This document shows, one piece after another, positions 39,201 to 46,755 of a stretch of DNA of 64,000 nucleotides. This stretch comes from Bradyrhizobium tropiciagri (lineage in GTDB: Bacteria; Pseudomonadota; Alphaproteobacteria; Rhizobiales; Xanthobacteraceae). Positions within the stretch are counted from its first letter, which is position 1, and the number at the start of each line of letters is the position of its first letter. Under the pieces are notes generated by a model. That model ran no database searches, was not told the origin of the DNA, and saw only the letters and a program-made list of their open reading frames with translations. A program made the position numbers and the translations under genes. Location of the stretch: positions 62,001 to 126,000 of the forward strand of contig NZ_LFLZ01000005.1 in NCBI RefSeq assembly GCF_001189845.1. Direction: 5' to 3'.

Positions 39201-39407
39201 TTCATCCTCGGCGTGCTGCCGCTGGTCCTGTCGACCGGCTCGGGCTCGGAAATGCGTCAGGCGGTCGGCGTCGCCGTGTTCTTCGGCATGCTTGGCGTCA
39301 CCCTGTTCGGGCTCGTGTTCACGCCGATCTTCTACATGGTGGTGCGCAACCTCGCGGAAGGAAAGAACGAGGGCAAGCCGAAGGAGCCGGCGGCTGTGGC
39401 GGGGTGA
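36237..39407 (+). CDS. RND multidrug efflux transporter, AcrB/MexF type (HAE1)
   Basis: A 1056-residue proton-driven inner-membrane pump. The N-terminal helix is MNLGRLSINQPILAMVLSIV, the porter domain begins YPTLPVSEYPQVVPPTVVVS, and helix four contains VGIVVDDAIVVVENV with the proton-relay Asp pair D409-D410. The second half repeats the pattern (FVVLVGLAAKNAILIVEFAR). It is coupled to the adaptor gene by ATGA. Likely exports hydrophobic drugs, plant flavonoids or organic solvents; specificity cannot be read. No regulator gene is adjacent. Full length with no lesion. Confidence 0.95.
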   Translation: MNLGRLSINQPILAMVLSIVLLIVGAIAYPTLPVSEYPQVVPPTVVVSTQYPGASAQTVSDTVAAPIEQEINGVEDMLYLYSQATSNGQLTITATFKLGTDLDKAQVLVQNRVAIAQPRLPEEVQRNGVTTRKNSPDILMVVFMLSPDDSFDQLYISNYALLQVRDELLRLDGVGDIQIFGARDYSMRLWLDPDRIANLGLTSAEVLAAIRAQNLQIAGGQIAEPPIADRAFQPNLVFTGRLKDPRQFEDIVVKAGSDGRTVRLRDVARVELGALSYSTNSFLLRKSAVGLLVTQRPGSNALATAKNISDTMVRLKANFPKGLDYNIGYNPTEFIAQSVHELVKTIYEAMALVVIVVLVFLQGWRPAIIPIIAIPVSLVGTFAVMAALGFSINNLTLFGLVLAVGIVVDDAIVVVENVERHLEHGLSRRDAALKTMEEVGGALVSIALVLCAVFVPTAFLGGISGQFFQQFAVTIAVATAISCFCSLTLSPALASQILVPHEEKRPPARWNIIARGWDSFTALFNRVFDRLAHGYAGVADFVIRHTVVMLAIYLVLIGSAGWLLATTSQGFIPAQDRGYVIVSAQLPGAASLARTTAVVREIERIALDTPGIVRVAAFAGFSGATRTQQGNAAALFPVFDEPEARLKKGLTASAITAELRKRLSVIQGAFIIVIPPPAVPGIGTGGGFTIRVQDRQGRGPELLASATDELVAAARKSPYLTSVFSPFTANTPQLFVDIDRVKAQKLGVPIASINDTIQTYFGSTYVNDFNLFGRTYHVTAQADLPFRKESSDLARLRTRNAAGDMVMLGSVVDFRDVSGPDRVARYNLYSASELQGEPSPGTSSGTALSTIKKLAEETLPSGFSFEWTDLSYQQVNGASAGLYVFPICVLFVYLVLAAQYGSWTLPFAVILIVPMCLFAATIGVRIMGQDVNILTQIGFVVLVGLAAKNAILIVEFARDIELEGRPRLEAVIEACRLRLRPILMTSFAFILGVLPLVLSTGSGSEMRQAVGVAVFFGMLGVTLFGLVFTPIFYMVVRNLAEGKNEGKPKEPAAVAG

Positions 39408-39423
39408 GCATTGCTCTCTCCGT

Positions 39424-39532
39424 CGTCATTCCGGGGCGCGCCTCTTGGCGCGAGCCCGGAATCCATCGGACCACATAACCAAGCGGAGAAATGGATTCCG
39501 GGCTCATCGCTTCGCGATGCCCCGGAATGACG
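39424..39532. repeat. Palindromic intergenic repeat, family A
   Basis: The ends CGTCATTCCGGGGCGCG and GATGCCCCGGAATGACG are inverted; GCCCGGAATCCATCGG and ATGGATTCCGGGCTC form the inner pair. It is a shorter copy of the element at 1768-1904 and lies after the RND pump gene. Confidence 0.88.
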
Positions 39533-39661
39533 GGAGAAAGGGCGCCGCAAGCCCATACTTTTGGCTGATCGGGCAGAGGCGGAAAGAGATGGGCAGGCGC
39601 GGGGTTATAAAATAATCTCGCGCCGATTTTTTCATATAAGAGCTGCTGGGAGAGCATAACG

Positions 39662-40852
39662 ATGAAGTCGGGATTTATGGCCGCGGTTGCGGCGTGCAGC
39701 CTGATGCTGGCGGCGCCGGCGATGGCGCAGGGCGTCAAGATCGGCATCCTGAACGACCAGTCCGGCGTCTACGCCGATTACGGCGGAAAGTATTCGCTCG
39801 AAGCGGCGCGCATGGCGGTCGAGGATTTCGGCGGCGAGGTGCTGGGCCAGAAGATCGAGATCGTGACCGCCGACCATCAGAACAAGCCGGATCTTGCGAC
39901 CGCGATCGCGCGGCGCTGGTACGAGGTCGAGAACGTCGACATGATCACCGAGCTCACCACCTCATCGGTCGCGCTCGCGGTGCAGGAGCTGTCGAAGGAA
40001 AAGAAGAAGATCGACATCGTGGTCGGCGCGGCGACCTCGCGCATCTCGGGCGACGCCTGTACGCCGTACAGCTTCCATTGGGCCTATGACACCCGCGCGC
40101 TCGCGGTTGGGACCGGCGGTGCGCTGACGGAAGCGGGCGGCAACACCTGGTTCTTCCTGACAGCCGACTACGCCTTCGGCTACGCGCTGGAAAAGGACAC
40201 CAGCGACATCGTCGCGTCGAAGGGCGGCAAGGTGGTCGGCTCGGTCCGCGTGCCGCTCAACTCGTCGGACTTCTCGTCCTTCCTGCTGCAGGCGCAGAGC
40301 TCGAAGGCGAAGATCATCGGGCTCGCCAATGCCGGCCTCGACACCACCAACTCGATCAAGCAGGCGGCCGAGTTCGGTATCGTTCGCGGCGGCCAGAAGC
40401 TTGCCGGCCTGCTGATGACGCTGTCGGAGGTGCACGGTCTCGGCCTCGAGGCGGCGCAGGGCCTCGTGCTCACCGAGGGCTTCTACTGGGATCACGACGA
40501 TGCCTCGCGCGCCTTCTCCGAGCGCTTCTTCAAGCGCACCAGCCGGATGCCGAGCATGATCCATGCCGGCACCTATTCGGCGACGCTGAGCTATCTCAAG
40601 GCGGTCAAGGCCGCCGGCACCAAGGACAGCGATGCGGTCGCCGCCAAGCTGAAGGAGCTCCCGGTCGATGACGCCTTCGCCAAAGGCAAGGTGCTCGCGA
40701 ACGGCCGCATGGTGCACGATCTCTATCTGTTCGAGGTCAAGAAGCCCTCGGAATCGAAGAAGCCGTGGGACTATTACAAGCAGATCGCCGTGGTGCCCGG
40801 CGACAAGGCATTCTTCACCGCCAAGGAAAGCGGCTGCCCGCTCACCAAGTGA
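39662..40852 (+). CDS. ABC transporter substrate-binding protein (LivK type)
   Basis: A 396-residue periplasmic binding protein with a classical signal peptide (MKSGFMAAVAACSLMLAAPA, cleaved near AMAQ). The mature N-terminus is GVKIGILNDQSGVYADYGGK, then YSLEAARMAVEDFGG, as in branched-chain amino acid-type proteins; IVTADHQNKPDLATAIARRW is the first-lobe end. GGGAG lies upstream of ATG 39662. No permease or ATPase follows. It is the second such orphan in the window (the other is at 4784-6007) and likely feeds a Liv importer encoded elsewhere. Confidence 0.93.
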   Translation: MKSGFMAAVAACSLMLAAPAMAQGVKIGILNDQSGVYADYGGKYSLEAARMAVEDFGGEVLGQKIEIVTADHQNKPDLATAIARRWYEVENVDMITELTTSSVALAVQELSKEKKKIDIVVGAATSRISGDACTPYSFHWAYDTRALAVGTGGALTEAGGNTWFFLTADYAFGYALEKDTSDIVASKGGKVVGSVRVPLNSSDFSSFLLQAQSSKAKIIGLANAGLDTTNSIKQAAEFGIVRGGQKLAGLLMTLSEVHGLGLEAAQGLVLTEGFYWDHDDASRAFSERFFKRTSRMPSMIHAGTYSATLSYLKAVKAAGTKDSDAVAAKLKELPVDDAFAKGKVLANGRMVHDLYLFEVKKPSESKKPWDYYKQIAVVPGDKAFFTAKESGCPLTK

Positions 40853-40872
40853 CGCGTGTATCCACAGGTGGT

Positions 40873-40993
40873 GTCGTCCTGGCGAAGGCCAGGACCCATT
40901 ACCCAGACTGCATGTTGTTGCATCACGCCGTGGCCATCAGATTGCCCATAACCGCGTCCTGTGGTTATGGGTCCTGGCTTTCGCCAGGACGAC
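40873..40993. repeat. Palindromic intergenic repeat, family C
   Basis: Complete copy: GTCGTCCTGGCGAAGGCCAG at the left, CTGGCTTTCGCCAGGACGAC at the right, with inner CCCATTACCC and GGTTATGGGT parts. It follows the binding-protein gene and ends 28 bp before the MAPEG stop, so it separates convergent genes. Confidence 0.88.
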
Positions 40994-41020
40994 GGTAGTG
41001 GTTGTTGCTCGATCGCGCCT

Positions 41021-41410
41021 TCAATGCGCCAGCCGCCACACCGCGCCGCCGATCCCGCCGACCCACAGGACGATCGAGGCCACCGCCTGGATGGCGAAGC
41101 CGGGGCTGCGTTTCGCCACCGCCTCGCGATAGCCGATGAAGTAGACGATGCGGCCGATCACCCAGATCGCGCCGATCGCGGCCGCCGCGGCATCGCCGAC
41201 ATAGATCGCGAACAGCCAGAGCGATGGCAGGAAGATCGGCATCCATTCCAGTGTGTTCATCTGGATGCGGAAGATGCGCTCGAAATCCGGATGACCTGAA
41301 ATCGCCGGCAGCTTGACGCCATAGGCGGCACGGGCGCGCGCGACTTGCGTGCAGGTGAAGAAGTAGAACGCAACGGCAAGGCAGGTGACGATGGCCGTGG
41401 AGTGGTACAT
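41021..41410 (-). CDS. MAPEG-family membrane protein
   Basis: A 129-residue protein with four hydrophobic stretches (MYHSTAIVTCLAVAFYFFTC, MPIFLPSLWLFAIYVG, AAAAAIGAIWVIGRIVYFIG, AIQAVASIVLWVGGIGGAVW), the length and layout of the MAPEG family (microsomal glutathione S-transferase and related). FERIFRIQMNTLEWMPIFL carries the conserved RxxxNxxE-like segment, and RIVYFIGYREAVAKRSPGF the Arg/Tyr motif. ATG 41410 is preferred over 41449, which lacks a ribosome site and adds a short polar head. A GSH-dependent enzyme or leukotriene-synthase-like protein is inferred; the substrate is unknown. Confidence 0.85.
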   Translation of the reverse strand: MYHSTAIVTCLAVAFYFFTCTQVARARAAYGVKLPAISGHPDFERIFRIQMNTLEWMPIFLPSLWLFAIYVGDAAAAAIGAIWVIGRIVYFIGYREAVAKRSPGFAIQAVASIVLWVGGIGGAVWRLAH

Positions 41411-41517
41411 GGCAGGCGTGTCCTCTTGTTCTATTGGCCCCGATGTCATGACGCGGCGGCGCCGGGCGGTGTGACAGGCAAGGCTATTTTGGGCGGCGCC
41501 GATCTTGCGTCGACGTC

Positions 41518-42603
41518 CTAGTATCCCGTCATCTCAAGATAGCCGATTCCGGCATGACTGCCTGTAAAGCGGATCGGGCCTTCCCAATAGGGAAAGCTGG
41601 TTCCCATCCAGGCCTTCGGATTGAGCGGTGTGGTCTCGATGGCCAGGCCGCGCGCAGGCAGAGCGACGCGCCATGCTGTCGGCAGCTTGCGGCCGTCGAT
41701 GTCGGTGGTCGCCGTCGGCGTGATGCTGTTGCCACTGGCTGCGATCTCGGCCGAGCGGCCATCCGGTGTGATCCAGTTGCCGAACAGGTTTTCGCGGCCG
41801 TCCTTCTGGCGCAGCCGGTACAGCATCAGCTTCTCGTCACCCGGCAGGTGCAGCGAGAACCAGTCCCAGCCGGTTTGATCCGCCGCCAGGGGCTGGCTGC
41901 TCCATTCACGGTCCATCCAGGCGACGCCGGTGACGTCGACCGGTCTGTCGTCGATCACGATGCGGCCGGACGCCTTGTAGAACGGCTGGCTGTAGTAATA
42001 GGAGGCCTGTCCGCGATCCGACTTGCGGCTGTAGCCATGGTCGCCCTGCAGCACCAGCGCGCGATCGGCGTCGAGCCGGAGCGCAGTCGAGAAGTCGGCC
42101 GCAGAGGCCTTCAGCTCGAGTGGTGCGACGCGCCGCGCATCGAAGTCGTTCAGTCCGTGCATCTCCCAGGCGTCGATCCAGGCACGGAACGGGGTCGTCT
42201 CGACACCGGCCTGCCCGACGCCGCCGCGCGCAAACGTCTCGCTGAAGCGATGCGTGGCGGCGCTGGTGACGGCGGCATGGCCCATCCACACCTGCTGATT
42301 GGCCCAGCCTTCGCTCGGCCCGCCCGGCTTCATGGCCTGACGGAACAGCGTCCATTGCGCGCCATAGGCCGCGCCGCCGGTATCCGACAGGTTCGCGGTG
42401 ACGTACCACCATTCGATCCGGAACTCCGGATGCGGGCCGTGATCGATCGGGAAGACGAACGGCTTGCCCGACGTGACGGCGGTAAATCCTTCGGCATTCT
42501 CGCCGAGCCCGGCAAAGCCCTGTGCGAACGTCTTGCCACTCAGCGCAAGCGCCAGCGCGCCGCCTGTGAAGGCGCGGCGCGTGATGGTGTCGCTAGCGCT
42601 CAT
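41518..42603 (-). CDS. AttH/CrtC-like lipocalin-type secreted protein
   Basis: A 361-residue protein of the AttH/carotenoid 1,2-hydratase (CrtC) family, built of two lipocalin-like beta-barrels. It begins with a twin-arginine-like signal (ITRRAFTGGALALALSGKTF). FPIDHGPHPEFRIEWWYVTA is the hallmark of the family, followed by YGAQWTLFRQAM and WMGHAAVTS; WMDREWSSQPL starts the second barrel. It overlaps the upstream permease gene by 11 bases and is the third gene of an operon with an FtsX-type permease and ATPase. In Agrobacterium the att genes were linked to attachment. Here a lipid or hydrophobic ligand-handling role is inferred, not CrtC hydratase. Confidence 0.85.
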   Translation of the reverse strand: MSASDTITRRAFTGGALALALSGKTFAQGFAGLGENAEGFTAVTSGKPFVFPIDHGPHPEFRIEWWYVTANLSDTGGAAYGAQWTLFRQAMKPGGPSEGWANQQVWMGHAAVTSAATHRFSETFARGGVGQAGVETTPFRAWIDAWEMHGLNDFDARRVAPLELKASAADFSTALRLDADRALVLQGDHGYSRKSDRGQASYYYSQPFYKASGRIVIDDRPVDVTGVAWMDREWSSQPLAADQTGWDWFSLHLPGDEKLMLYRLRQKDGRENLFGNWITPDGRSAEIAASGNSITPTATTDIDGRKLPTAWRVALPARGLAIETTPLNPKAWMGTSFPYWEGPIRFTGSHAGIGYLEMTGY

Positions 42604-45064
42604 TGACGAAGGTCCGGATCAGGGTGGCCGGCTGCATGCGGGCCAGTCTAGCAACCGGGAGCGCTGCGGCACAGAGCGCTGCGGCCATCGCCACCGCAAG
42701 CAGCTCGATCAGTTGCAACGGGAAGACGTGGAACGGCAGCCGCCAGCCGAACGCCTTGACGTTGACGATCGCAAGCAGGCACCAGGCGACCAAGAGGCCG
42801 AGCGGCAGCGCGAACAGCGCGGTGATCAGCGCGACCGCCATGGTCTTTAACAGTTCGAGCGCGGCGAGCCGCCGCCGCGTTAGCCCAATCGCCCATAGCG
42901 GCGCCAGCTGCGGCAGCCGCGAATTTGCGAGCGTGAGCAGGCTGGTCAAGAGCGCAATGCCGGCGACGCCGAGTGTGAAGGCGTTGAGCGCGCCGGTCAC
43001 CGAGAAGGTGCGGTTGAACACCCGCCTGGATTCCTGCTTCATCGTCGCTTGGTCGGCGACGTTGCGGTCGTCGAGGCCGAACGTCGCCTGCAACGCCGTG
43101 ATCAGCGGTGCGATCTTGTCCGGCGCGACGCGGAGCCCGAGCCGGGTCAGCGGCGTCTGCGGGAAGTGGCGCGTCAGCGCGGCGAAGTTGACCGCGATCT
43201 GGCCCTTGGGGTTGCCGTAATCGGCATAGATGCCGGCGATCCCGAGCGGCCAGTTGCCGCCCGGCGCCGGCACCTCGATGTGATCGCCGATCGCGAGCTT
43301 CATCCGCCGCGACAGCTGCTCGCTGACGAGGCAGGTGTCGCCGGGGCGCAGCCTGACCCAGGCATTCGCCGTGCTTTCCAGCAACGGCCAGTTGTCGCGA
43401 TAGGTGGCGTGGTCGGGCAGGCCGAGCACCTCGATCGGCGCGCCGCCAAGCTGGGTTTCGGCGCGGCCGCCGGGCAGGATCGCCTCAACGTCCGGCCGGT
43501 CGCGCAGCCAGGTCTTGATTTGCTTGGCCTGCGCGTCGCTGGCGGCGCTGATATAGACATCGGCGGCGAGGCGGCCGTCGAGCCAGACCAGGAAGGTGCG
43601 GCTGAAACTTTCCACCATGGTGCCGACGCCGACATTGACCGCGAGCGCGAGCAACAGCGCCATCAGCGCCAGCGACAGGCCGGATAATTGCTGGCGGCTG
43701 TCGGCCCAGAACCAGATGCCGACCGGCGCCCGCGCGCTGCGCTGGCCGAACGCGAGTGCGATCTGCAGCACCATCGGCAGGATCAATGCCGCGCCGAGCA
43801 TCAATGCGGCCAGCACGGCAAAGCCCGCGATCAGGGAATCGCCGAACTGAATGAGCACTGCTGCGACCGCGAACACCGCGAGCGCCGCCGCGCTCTGGAA
43901 CATCAGCCAGCGCCGCTGCGCCTGCTGCCAGGCCTGCGGCTGCGCCGTTGCCAGCACCGGCATCCGGATCGCCTTGGCAAGGCTGGTGGCCGCGGCAGCC
44001 AGCGCGCCGAGGATGCTGATGGCGATGCCGGCGAACCACCAGACCGGCTTCAGCGAAAGCTGTCCGGGGATCTGCGCGCCATAGAGCCCGCGCAGCGAGG
44101 CCGCGACATCGGGCAGCAAGGCTGCCGCGATGAAGTAGCCGCAGACCAGGCCGATCAGGCCCGCGACCAGCGCTAGCGACACCAGCTCGATGACAAGCAC
44201 GGTGTTGAGCATCCGCGCCGAGACGCCGCAGGCGCGCAGCGTCCGCAGCATCGGCAACCGCTGCTCGAAGGCGAGCCCGATCGCGGAGTTGACGATGAAC
44301 AGGCCGACGAAGAACGACAACAGGCCGAATGCGGTGAGGTTGAGATGGAAACTGTCGGTGAGGCGCTCGAGGTCGCTCTCCGCGCTCGGCTCGACCAGAC
44401 GCAGCTTGTCACCCGCCACGCTCTCGAGCGTGGCATGCGGCGTCTCGGATTTGCCTTTGGATTTTCCGACCAAGAGGCGCGACACCTGGCCGGGCATCTT
44501 CAAAATGTCCTGCGCGATGCCGATATCGACCACCAGCGCGCCGGGTGCGAGCTCCGCCTGCATGCGCAGCGGCGGCAGGCCGATGCCGTTGGCCTGCGGC
44601 CGCTCGCCTTCCTTGAGGCCGAGATCGCGCAGCGTCTCGCCCGCCACCAGCATTTCGCCGGGCGGCGTGACGAAGGCTTGCAGGCTGCCGCGTCCGACCG
44701 CCGGGGCGTTGCCGACCTCGGAGGGCAGCGTCACCGGCTCGACGCCGAGCAGGCGGAAGCTGCGGCCGTCGATCTGGACGCGGCCCTCCAGCATCGGCGA
44801 CACCGGCCAGCCGGCGCGGCGCAGATCGACGAACAGCTGTTGCGGGAAGGTCGCGCTGTCTTTGCTCACCAGCATGGCGGTGCGCGAGCCGCCGAAGGTC
44901 GCGGCGGCGCGGTCATAGGCGATGCGGGCCTGCTGGTTCAGCGCCTGCACGCCGCTCCACAGCGCGGTGGCCGAGATCAGCCCGATCAAAAGCGTCGCGA
45001 GCTGCATTGGATGCCGCCGCCAGTGGCTGAGCAGCACGGCGAGGATCCACAGTGGGCGCCTCAC
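42593..45064 (-). CDS. ABC transporter permease, FtsX/MacB type (two-module)
   Basis: An 823-residue membrane protein of the lipoprotein/antimicrobial-peptide export class. It has an N-terminal helix, a large periplasmic MacB-type domain (SKDSATFPQQLFVDLRRAGW onward), three central helices (FGLLSFFVGLFIVNSAIGLA, VIELVSLALVAGLIGLVCGY, WWFAGIAISILGALAAAATS), then a second helical group (LLALAVNVGVGTMVESFSRT) and another FtsX module at the C-terminus. The start overlaps the ATPase stop by four bases. Such proteins pull lipids or lipoproteins out of the inner membrane instead of importing; the AttH-like partner encoded next may take the cargo. Confidence 0.92.
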   Translation of the reverse strand: MRRPLWILAVLLSHWRRHPMQLATLLIGLISATALWSGVQALNQQARIAYDRAAATFGGSRTAMLVSKDSATFPQQLFVDLRRAGWPVSPMLEGRVQIDGRSFRLLGVEPVTLPSEVGNAPAVGRGSLQAFVTPPGEMLVAGETLRDLGLKEGERPQANGIGLPPLRMQAELAPGALVVDIGIAQDILKMPGQVSRLLVGKSKGKSETPHATLESVAGDKLRLVEPSAESDLERLTDSFHLNLTAFGLLSFFVGLFIVNSAIGLAFEQRLPMLRTLRACGVSARMLNTVLVIELVSLALVAGLIGLVCGYFIAAALLPDVAASLRGLYGAQIPGQLSLKPVWWFAGIAISILGALAAAATSLAKAIRMPVLATAQPQAWQQAQRRWLMFQSAAALAVFAVAAVLIQFGDSLIAGFAVLAALMLGAALILPMVLQIALAFGQRSARAPVGIWFWADSRQQLSGLSLALMALLLALAVNVGVGTMVESFSRTFLVWLDGRLAADVYISAASDAQAKQIKTWLRDRPDVEAILPGGRAETQLGGAPIEVLGLPDHATYRDNWPLLESTANAWVRLRPGDTCLVSEQLSRRMKLAIGDHIEVPAPGGNWPLGIAGIYADYGNPKGQIAVNFAALTRHFPQTPLTRLGLRVAPDKIAPLITALQATFGLDDRNVADQATMKQESRRVFNRTFSVTGALNAFTLGVAGIALLTSLLTLANSRLPQLAPLWAIGLTRRRLAALELLKTMAVALITALFALPLGLLVAWCLLAIVNVKAFGWRLPFHVFPLQLIELLAVAMAAALCAAALPVARLARMQPATLIRTFVNER

Positions 45065-45714
45065 GCAATGACTCCCGCATGCAGGTTGACCTGGCGATCG
45101 AGCGTCGCGGCGAGCCGCGCGCTGTGGGTGACCATCAGGAAGCCGCAGCCGGTGCGGGCAACCAGATCGCGCGCGAGACGCAGCACCTCGTCGGCGGTGT
45201 CCTCGTCGAGATTGCCGGTCGGCTCGTCGGCGAGCAGCAGCAGCGGCTTCGGCGCCAGCGCGCGGCCGATCGCGACGCGCTGCTGCTGGCCGCCGGACAA
45301 TTGCTCGGGATAGCGCCTGAGCAGGTTTTTCAAGCCGAGACGCTCGACCAGTTCGTCATGCCAGGCGGCATCGTGCCGGCCGGCGATGCGCGACTGGAAG
45401 ACGAGATTGTCCGCGACCGACAGACTCGGGATCAAATTGAACTGCTGGAAGACGAGGCCGAGCCGGTCGCGGCGCAATTCGGCGCGGCCAGCGTCGTTGA
45501 GCGTGGAGACGTTGATATCAGCGAGGGCGATCTCGCCGCCGTCGGCGGCGTCCAATCCCGCGATCAGATGCAGCAGCGTGCTCTTGCCGCTGCCGGATTC
45601 GCCCGTCAGTGCGACGCTCTCGCCGGTTGCAACGGCAAGATCGACGCCGCGCAGCACCGCGACGTCTTCCCCGGCAGAGCGGTAACTCTTGGTCAGGCCG
45701 GTGACGCGAAGCAC
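45061..45714 (-). CDS. ABC transporter ATPase (LolD/MacB type)
   Basis: A 217-residue ATP-binding subunit. Walker A is GESGSGKST, the signature LSGGQQQRVAIGRAL, Walker B LLLLADEPTGNLD, and switch MVTHSARLA. FQQFNLIPSLSVADNL is the LolD-type Q-loop region. It starts at GTG 45714 (MLRVTGLTKSYRSAGEDVAV). It leads the ATPase-permease-AttH operon, about 36 bp after the methyltransferase stop on the same strand, so the methyltransferase may be cotranscribed ahead of it. Confidence 0.92.
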   Translation of the reverse strand: MLRVTGLTKSYRSAGEDVAVLRGVDLAVATGESVALTGESGSGKSTLLHLIAGLDAADGGEIALADINVSTLNDAGRAELRRDRLGLVFQQFNLIPSLSVADNLVFQSRIAGRHDAAWHDELVERLGLKNLLRRYPEQLSGGQQQRVAIGRALAPKPLLLLADEPTGNLDEDTADEVLRLARDLVARTGCGFLMVTHSARLAATLDRQVNLHAGVIA

Positions 45715-45750
45715 CGCGGCGGTCTGGTCAGGTGAAGCGATGGCGGTGCC

Positions 45751-46512
45751 TCATTGCGGCTTCTGGTATCTCAGGACGAACTCGTCGATCGGCACCGGGG
45801 CCTTGAAGACGGGAATGTCCTTCGGGTCCTCCGCATGATGCAGGAAATCGCCCTCGGCCACCAGCTTGAAGCCGGCCGCCTCGATCTCCTGCTTCAAGGT
45901 GCTCTCCTCGATCCGGTGCAGTGTCTTGGCGACATTGGTGCCGTCGCCCGGCTTGGCCGAGTGGTCCGCGATGACGAGGAAGCCGCCCGGCTTCAGCGCG
46001 GCGAACATCTTCTTGTTCATCGCGGCGCGATCGACCGGCAGATAGCTGATGTCGTGATAGAAAAAGAAGAAGGTGATCATGTCGAGGTCCTTGACCTCGG
46101 GCGGGATCGGATCGTCATAGTCGCGCACCACATGGACGACGTTCTTCATCGCGGGGGACTTCGCGCGGGTGTCGAACTTGTCCTTGACGAAGCGCTCGAG
46201 CACGGTAGCCGAATCCTGCGCGTAGACCTTGCCCGACGGGGCGACGGTGCGCGCCAGGAGTTCGGTGCTGTAGCCGGCGCTCGCCGCCATGTCGAGGATG
46301 GTCATGCCCGGTTTGACCCCGGCAAAGGCCAGCATCTTGGCCGGCAGGCGGCGCTGATCGACCTGGCGATCCGCATCGCTGCGATCGGGCGCGGCCACGA
46401 TCGCGGCGTAGTCGGGACTCGCGGTGTCGTCTGCGCGGACAGCCGTCGCAGCGAGGAGGGCAGTGGACGCGAGCGCAGTGCAGGCGATCGCGCGAAGCAT
46501 CAATCTGTTCAT
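45751..46512 (-). CDS. Exported class I SAM-dependent methyltransferase-like protein
   Basis: A 253-residue protein with the fold signature ILDMAASAGYSTELLARTVA (the SAM-binding motif I) and later YDDPIPPEVKDLDMITFFFF, motif II. The first 27 residues, MNRLMLRAIACTALASTALL followed by AATAVRA, look like a Sec signal, so the mature enzyme would be periplasmic. This is unusual because SAM is cytosolic. ATG 46512 is used; 21-bp tandem duplication lies immediately upstream and would extend the frame with TKSRGYLTKSRGYF if an earlier start were used. It precedes the ABC export operon. The substrate is unknown. Confidence 0.82.
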   Translation of the reverse strand: MNRLMLRAIACTALASTALLAATAVRADDTASPDYAAIVAAPDRSDADRQVDQRRLPAKMLAFAGVKPGMTILDMAASAGYSTELLARTVAPSGKVYAQDSATVLERFVKDKFDTRAKSPAMKNVVHVVRDYDDPIPPEVKDLDMITFFFFYHDISYLPVDRAAMNKKMFAALKPGGFLVIADHSAKPGDGTNVAKTLHRIEESTLKQEIEAAGFKLVAEGDFLHHAEDPKDIPVFKAPVPIDEFVLRYQKPQ

Positions 46513-46513
46513 G

Positions 46514-46555
46514 AAATAACCCCGGCTTTTCGTTAAATAACCCCGGCTTTTCGTT
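46514..46555. repeat. 21-bp tandem duplication upstream of the methyltransferase
   Basis: AAATAACCCCGGCTTTTCGT followed by one T is repeated exactly twice with no spacer. On the minus strand it duplicates the CGGGGTTATTT stretch that serves as, or lies next to, the ribosome site before ATG 46512. Confidence 0.9.
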
Positions 46556-46755
46556 GCCCCCGAGCATAGCAGCCGGGCCATGACAGATCACCGCTTCGCG
46601 GCCGCGCCGACGCGATCGTGATCGGCCGTTACAGCTGTGCGGGGTCGTGCGACCCCGGGAAAATGCGTTGTTGCGTTGCCCGGCGAGGCGTGGCTAGCAT
46701 CGCCGATTGGGGCCGATCTTACGAAGCCAAAAAACGAAACGACGGGGAGCCAGAC

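Noticed and set aside
34951..39407. The RND adaptor and pump as the exporter of the giant protein.
   Set aside because: The pump is an AcrB-type drug transporter with the proton Asp pair, not an ABC protein exporter, and its genes diverge from the giant gene.
41518..42603. Carotenoid 1,2-hydratase (CrtC) activity for the AttH-like gene.
   Set aside because: No carotenoid genes are adjacent, and the operon with an FtsX-type exporter points to the AttH branch.
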